From Alphaproteobacteria bacterium (GTDB lineage: Bacteria > Pseudomonadota > Alphaproteobacteria > Micavibrionales > Micavibrionaceae), in NCBI GenBank assembly GCA_020443295.1, contig JAGRIJ010000049.1:34953-98952 (forward strand): DNA of 64,000 nucleotides, in the 5' to 3' direction. Below the pieces are notes generated by a model that saw only the letters and a list, made by a program, of their open reading frames with translations, was not told the origin of the DNA and did not search any database. Below, one piece after another: positions 61,680 to 64,000 of this stretch. The stretch's first letter is position 1. Each line of letters opens with the position of its first letter. The position numbers and the translations under genes were made by a program.

Positions 61680-62579
61680 TTAGCTGCGTCTGGTCTCCAT
61701 CCAGCCTCTCACCTCCTTCATCCAGTTCTGGACTTTTTGCTCGGCTTTCTCGAACACGGTTGGGTCGTCTATTTTCAATTCGTTTTGCAACGCTGTAATC
61801 TCCTCAGACATGCGCTTGGCGTCCCTGACATTCGGTGTGCCCTCTCCGCTTTTTTCAATATTCTTCAGTCCAAGAACAGCATGATTCAGCGCAAAACGAG
61901 CTTCACCGTAGTTCTTGCGCGTGATCTGATTATGAGCCAGAACCAGATTGTCGTTAACGGCAAGATACGGATTATCATAGGCAGCCTCCTCGATGAACGC
62001 GCCCTGATAAATATCGTCCAGGGCTCTCAAGGTTCCTTCTTTGTCCGACTTCGCTACTTTTTCCTGTGCATCGAGAAGAAATTTATGAACATCCTTGATG
62101 TTCATCGACATCTTGTAGCGCACCATGCTGTTATCGACCTCATCGACATTCGCATTCTTCTTGCTGCGCACCAGCACCTCGAAATCCTTGACGGTCAGCA
62201 CATCGTCAATAACCGGGATCATGTAATCTTTGATATCGCCGTTATATTTGTATGTGCTCTTGCCCAGTTTGAACGTGTCATGAGCGATGATCTCAGGAGC
62301 GTTTTGCTCCAGTTCGGCGGCGATCTTCTCGGCGCGCTGGATATGGTTCTGCGCGTCGGGAACAACGCCCAGATCAAGAAGCAGGCGGGCCGTGCCGATT
62401 TCGCCCAGCATGGACCCGGCCTGTCTCAGGTTTTCTTCATATTGAGCATCAACCAACCCGGACGATGAAGCGGCAGGGGTATTGGTCTGGGTTTTTGCCG
62501 CTTCGGCAAAAGACGGTGTTGCAGCGCCGATCATCAACGTAACAAGGGCTGCAGTAGTGAGAAGTTTACGGGTAGACAT
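61680..62579 (-). CDS. YfdX family periplasmic protein
   Basis: A 299-residue exported protein of the YfdX family. Signal peptide about 1-25 (TPSFAEA), then long helices: ENLRQAGSMLGEIGTARLLLD, LGVVPDAQNHIQRAEKIAAEL, the motif KSTYKYNGDIKDYMIPVID and LRALDDIYQGAFIEEAAYD, all family features. YfdX in enterics is acid- and envelope-stress related and chaperone-like. A PmrA-like box is 92 bp upstream and the ATG has AAAGGAGA. A second YfdX-like protein is encoded upstream. Confidence 0.92.
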   Translation of the reverse strand: MSTRKLLTTAALVTLMIGAATPSFAEAAKTQTNTPAASSSGLVDAQYEENLRQAGSMLGEIGTARLLLDLGVVPDAQNHIQRAEKIAAELEQNAPEIIAHDTFKLGKSTYKYNGDIKDYMIPVIDDVLTVKDFEVLVRSKKNANVDEVDNSMVRYKMSMNIKDVHKFLLDAQEKVAKSDKEGTLRALDDIYQGAFIEEAAYDNPYLAVNDNLVLAHNQITRKNYGEARFALNHAVLGLKNIEKSGEGTPNVRDAKRMSEEITALQNELKIDDPTVFEKAEQKVQNWMKEVRGWMETRRS

Positions 62580-62670
62580 GGACTTTCTCCTTTATAAAAT
62601 CACAAATAAATCCGAAAATTGTTCTCGGGAATATTTCCCGTCCTTATGTAATGATCTCTAGCGCACCCAA

Positions 62671-62687
62671 CTTAAACTGCAATTAAG
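62671..62687 (-). promoter_or_regulatory. PmrA-box-like direct repeat upstream of the YfdX-like gene
   Basis: On the - strand: CTTAAT-TGCAG-TTTAAG, perfect for (C/T)TTAA(G/T)-N5-(C/T)TTAA(G/T), 92 bp before the YfdX start. Confidence 0.7.
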
Positions 62688-62707
62688 GCCCGAATGATGA
62701 TAAAAAA

Positions 62708-62729
62708 AGCAGGCCAAACATGGCCTGCT
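62708..62729 (-). terminator. Rho-independent terminator
   Basis: AGCAGGCCA-AACA-TGGCCTGCT, a perfect 9-bp stem, followed on the - strand by TTTTTTTATC. It ends the transcript of the second YfdX-like gene. Confidence 0.88.
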
Positions 62730-62754
62730 TTCTAGTCGCGTGTGAGTGGGACTT

Positions 62755-63372
62755 TCATGAATCTTCTGTATTCTCGCCCTCTTCCAGACTGAACAACTCT
62801 TCACTGGCTCCGCTCAAAAGCGTTGCGGCATTCAAATAATTCTCGTGATCCATGGAATACCGGACGCCTTCAAGAATATGGCCCATATGTTCAGGATCAA
62901 ACCGGACCCGGTAGGAATGAACCTTGATATCTTCTTTGGCCACGTGGACCCGGTCGCGTATGAGAATTTCACCTTCTTTGGAAATCACCACATGCCCGTC
63001 ATCAGAGACAGGAAAGAAATATCCGGCCTCTTCGGCGTCCCCTTTATAGCCCGCCCGCCCGGCCATAATGGTAATTTCCTCCGGATGACGATCGGTAATA
63101 TTCGAGATATGACCCAGATCCTCCCCGGCACGGTTCAAGGCCTCGACGGCACTGGGCATGTTCTTGCGCTCAAGCGCCAGGCGGGCTGTCGTGATTTTCG
63201 CGAAAAAATCTTGCGTAAGGTCGCGCAGATCCTTGCTTTCCTGCCTGCTCGCTCCCGTCAAGGTTTGGATATTTGAAAACTCGCCATGCTCTGCCAGAGC
63301 AGGCATCGCACCAAAATTAACGATGGCCACAAACGTCCCGGCAGCAACGACATATCGAACGGTCCTGTACAT
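62755..63372 (-). CDS. YfdX-like secreted protein
   Basis: A 205-residue exported protein (signal peptide about 1-28, MPALAEHG) distantly related to YfdX: helix ESKDLRDLTQDFFAKITTARLALE, AVEALNRAGEDLGHI, then a beta-rich segment and another helix pair. It is shorter than the first by about 95 residues. It starts 7 bp after the 47-aa gene and shares its promoter with a PmrA-like box. Same regulon, probably the same stress role. Confidence 0.72.
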   Translation of the reverse strand: MYRTVRYVVAAGTFVAIVNFGAMPALAEHGEFSNIQTLTGASRQESKDLRDLTQDFFAKITTARLALERKNMPSAVEALNRAGEDLGHISNITDRHPEEITIMAGRAGYKGDAEEAGYFFPVSDDGHVVISKEGEILIRDRVHVAKEDIKVHSYRVRFDPEHMGHILEGVRYSMDHENYLNAATLLSGASEELFSLEEGENTEDS

Positions 63373-63379
63373 GGGCGCC

Positions 63380-63523
63380 TCACGCTTTGAACCGGAAATC
63401 CGAATTCAGGCGCACACCTTGCTCGCGCAGGATACCCGCAACACTGACGTCATGATCGCGGAACCAGCGCGTAATGTCCTCTTCCGCAAGCTTCCGCCGC
63501 AAGGTCGTAATAGGGCTTTTCAT
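63380..63523 (-). CDS. 47-residue basic small protein, unknown
   Basis: A 47-codon gene too short for routine ORF lists, with ATG 63523 and a good ribosome site (AAGGAG). The protein is charged (KSPITTLRRKLAEEDITRWF, then RDHDVSVAG, ILREQGVRLNSDF) with no membrane segment. It begins 69 bp downstream of a perfect PmrA-like box and ends 7 bp before the YfdX-like gene, so it is the first gene of that two-gene transcript. Coding is supported by the ribosome site, position and amino-acid mix; the function is unknown. Confidence 0.7.
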   Translation of the reverse strand: MKSPITTLRRKLAEEDITRWFRDHDVSVAGILREQGVRLNSDFRFKA

Positions 63524-63591
63524 GGGAATACTCCTTATTCTGTTGCAATCGCCGCTAAACCGGCTGATAGAACCAGAATTAAACGACCAAG

Positions 63592-63608
63592 CTTAAACGG
63601 GGATTAAG
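63592..63608 (-). promoter_or_regulatory. PmrA-box-like direct repeat upstream of the 47-aa gene
   Basis: On the - strand: CTTAAT-CCCCG-TTTAAG, perfect for the pattern, 69 bp before the small gene. Confidence 0.7.
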
Positions 63609-63712
63609 GCTCTTAAAAAAGCGTCCGGACAGGAAACGCCCTTCACCTTTGCTGATTTGACAGCAATCCTGCTTGTCGAGTAAAAGTCGTAAAGAAACAA
63701 CCAGGTAATACC

Positions 63713-64000
63713 ATGATTGACAAGCGCTCACTCAAGACAACATTCGCGGCAATCCTTTTGATCGGATTCTCGGCTTTCATCCTTCCCATCCGGAGCGGAC
63801 TCGCGCAAACGCCGGACGCGGCCACACTAGCGGCCAGAAAGCAGGAACTACAGACAGCCGACGCCGATATGAGCCGCGCCAGAACCGATCTCATCCGAGT
63901 GTCGGGAGGCGCCTACCAGAACCATCTGGCATCGGAGCGGAACTGGACGCTGACGAGGAACGGCAATTGTTTTGGGTCTGTATCCCCGATTATACGAGCC
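63713..64000 (+). CDS. Secreted protein, unknown (partial, runs off the window)
   Basis: An open frame of 96 codons that continues past the window end. ATG 63713 has a weak AGG 8-10 bp upstream. The N-terminus is a signal peptide (about 1-31: LKTTFAAILLIGFSAFILP, then an Ala-Gln-like site LAQTPD). The mature part starts with a Gln/Ala-rich helix (ATLAARKQELQTADADMSRA). An antisense frame at 63643-63894 is a shadow. It is divergent from the small-gene/YfdX-like operon, so the box at 63592 could also influence it. No family can be named. Confidence 0.68.
   Translation, partial: MIDKRSLKTTFAAILLIGFSAFILPIRSGLAQTPDAATLAARKQELQTADADMSRARTDLIRVSGGAYQNHLASERNWTLTRNGNCFGSVSPIIRA

Noticed and set aside
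63643..63894. Leftward open frame of 83 codons at the right end
   Set aside because: It is antisense to the rightward frame starting at 63713, which has a clean signal peptide. The antisense product is Ser/Ala/Cys-rich in a pattern typical of a shadow.

Overview
The window reads as a chromosomal segment of an alphaproteobacterium at roughly mid-50s % GC by eye. Pointers are an ELM1-family protein, a TorF-type porin, a UDP-glucuronate-4-epimerase-like enzyme, a CsgG/HfaB-type lipoprotein beside an HfaD-like protein, and many lineage-specific secreted proteins. A Micavibrio-like lineage would fit, but that is a guess. I saw no transposase, integrase, phage module, rRNA or CRISPR array. There is one tRNA (anticodon CAT, 18776-18850).

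Layout. 0-5 kb: a leftward group (tsaC, small secreted protein, NAD-dependent epimerase, sterol-desaturase-like enzyme, membrane protein) plus a membrane-anchored orphan flanked by near-identical 29-bp direct repeats. 5-16 kb: anmK and tyrS diverge, then a small AT-rich pocket of orphan genes, a large AsmA-like protein, a Bcp peroxiredoxin, an alpha/beta hydrolase, and cysteine desulfurase with ferredoxin and a Dabb protein. 16-32 kb: mnmA, a paralogous pair of small proteins, tRNA, patatin, DUF2207 protein, two secreted or lipid-anchored enzymes, ELM1 protein, lipid kinase, TerB-like protein, a paralogous pair of envelope proteins, a chemoreceptor and a TorF porin. 32-39 kb: an orphan 476-aa protein and a same-strand run of glycosyltransferase, methyltransferase, NUDIX hydrolase and histidine phosphatase, then an FAD-linked oxidase.

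39-43 kb: a surface-fibre or adhesin secretion locus. A CsgG/HfaB-like lipoprotein overlaps the gene for a repeat-bearing HfaD-like protein. Two small secreted proteins share the same mature N-terminal motif (QM..[KQ]P[FW]SF). A NarL/LuxR-type regulator with a degenerate receiver lies alongside. The divergent promoter region contains a perfect NarL-type 7-2-7 inverted repeat (TACCTCT-TT-AGGGGTA, 41442-41457) and further heptamers.

43-64 kb: a DUF350 membrane protein and an RND efflux operon. Then comes a lipid-A-modification-like operon (DPM1-like transferase, LpxB-N-domain protein, ArnT-like transferase) followed at once by an OmpR-family two-component system. Finally there is an envelope-stress region (degP, htpX, small secreted proteins, two YfdX-like proteins) built round a second OmpR-family system, whose kinase has almost no periplasmic loop and whose gene overlaps an ion-channel gene. 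Six PmrA-box-like direct repeats, (C/T)TTAA(G/T)-N5-(C/T)TTAA(G/T), with at most one mismatch in each, lie upstream of these operons in the transcribed orientation. They tie the two regions into one predicted regulon, which I regard as the best-supported new observation together with the NarL-type site at the fibre locus.
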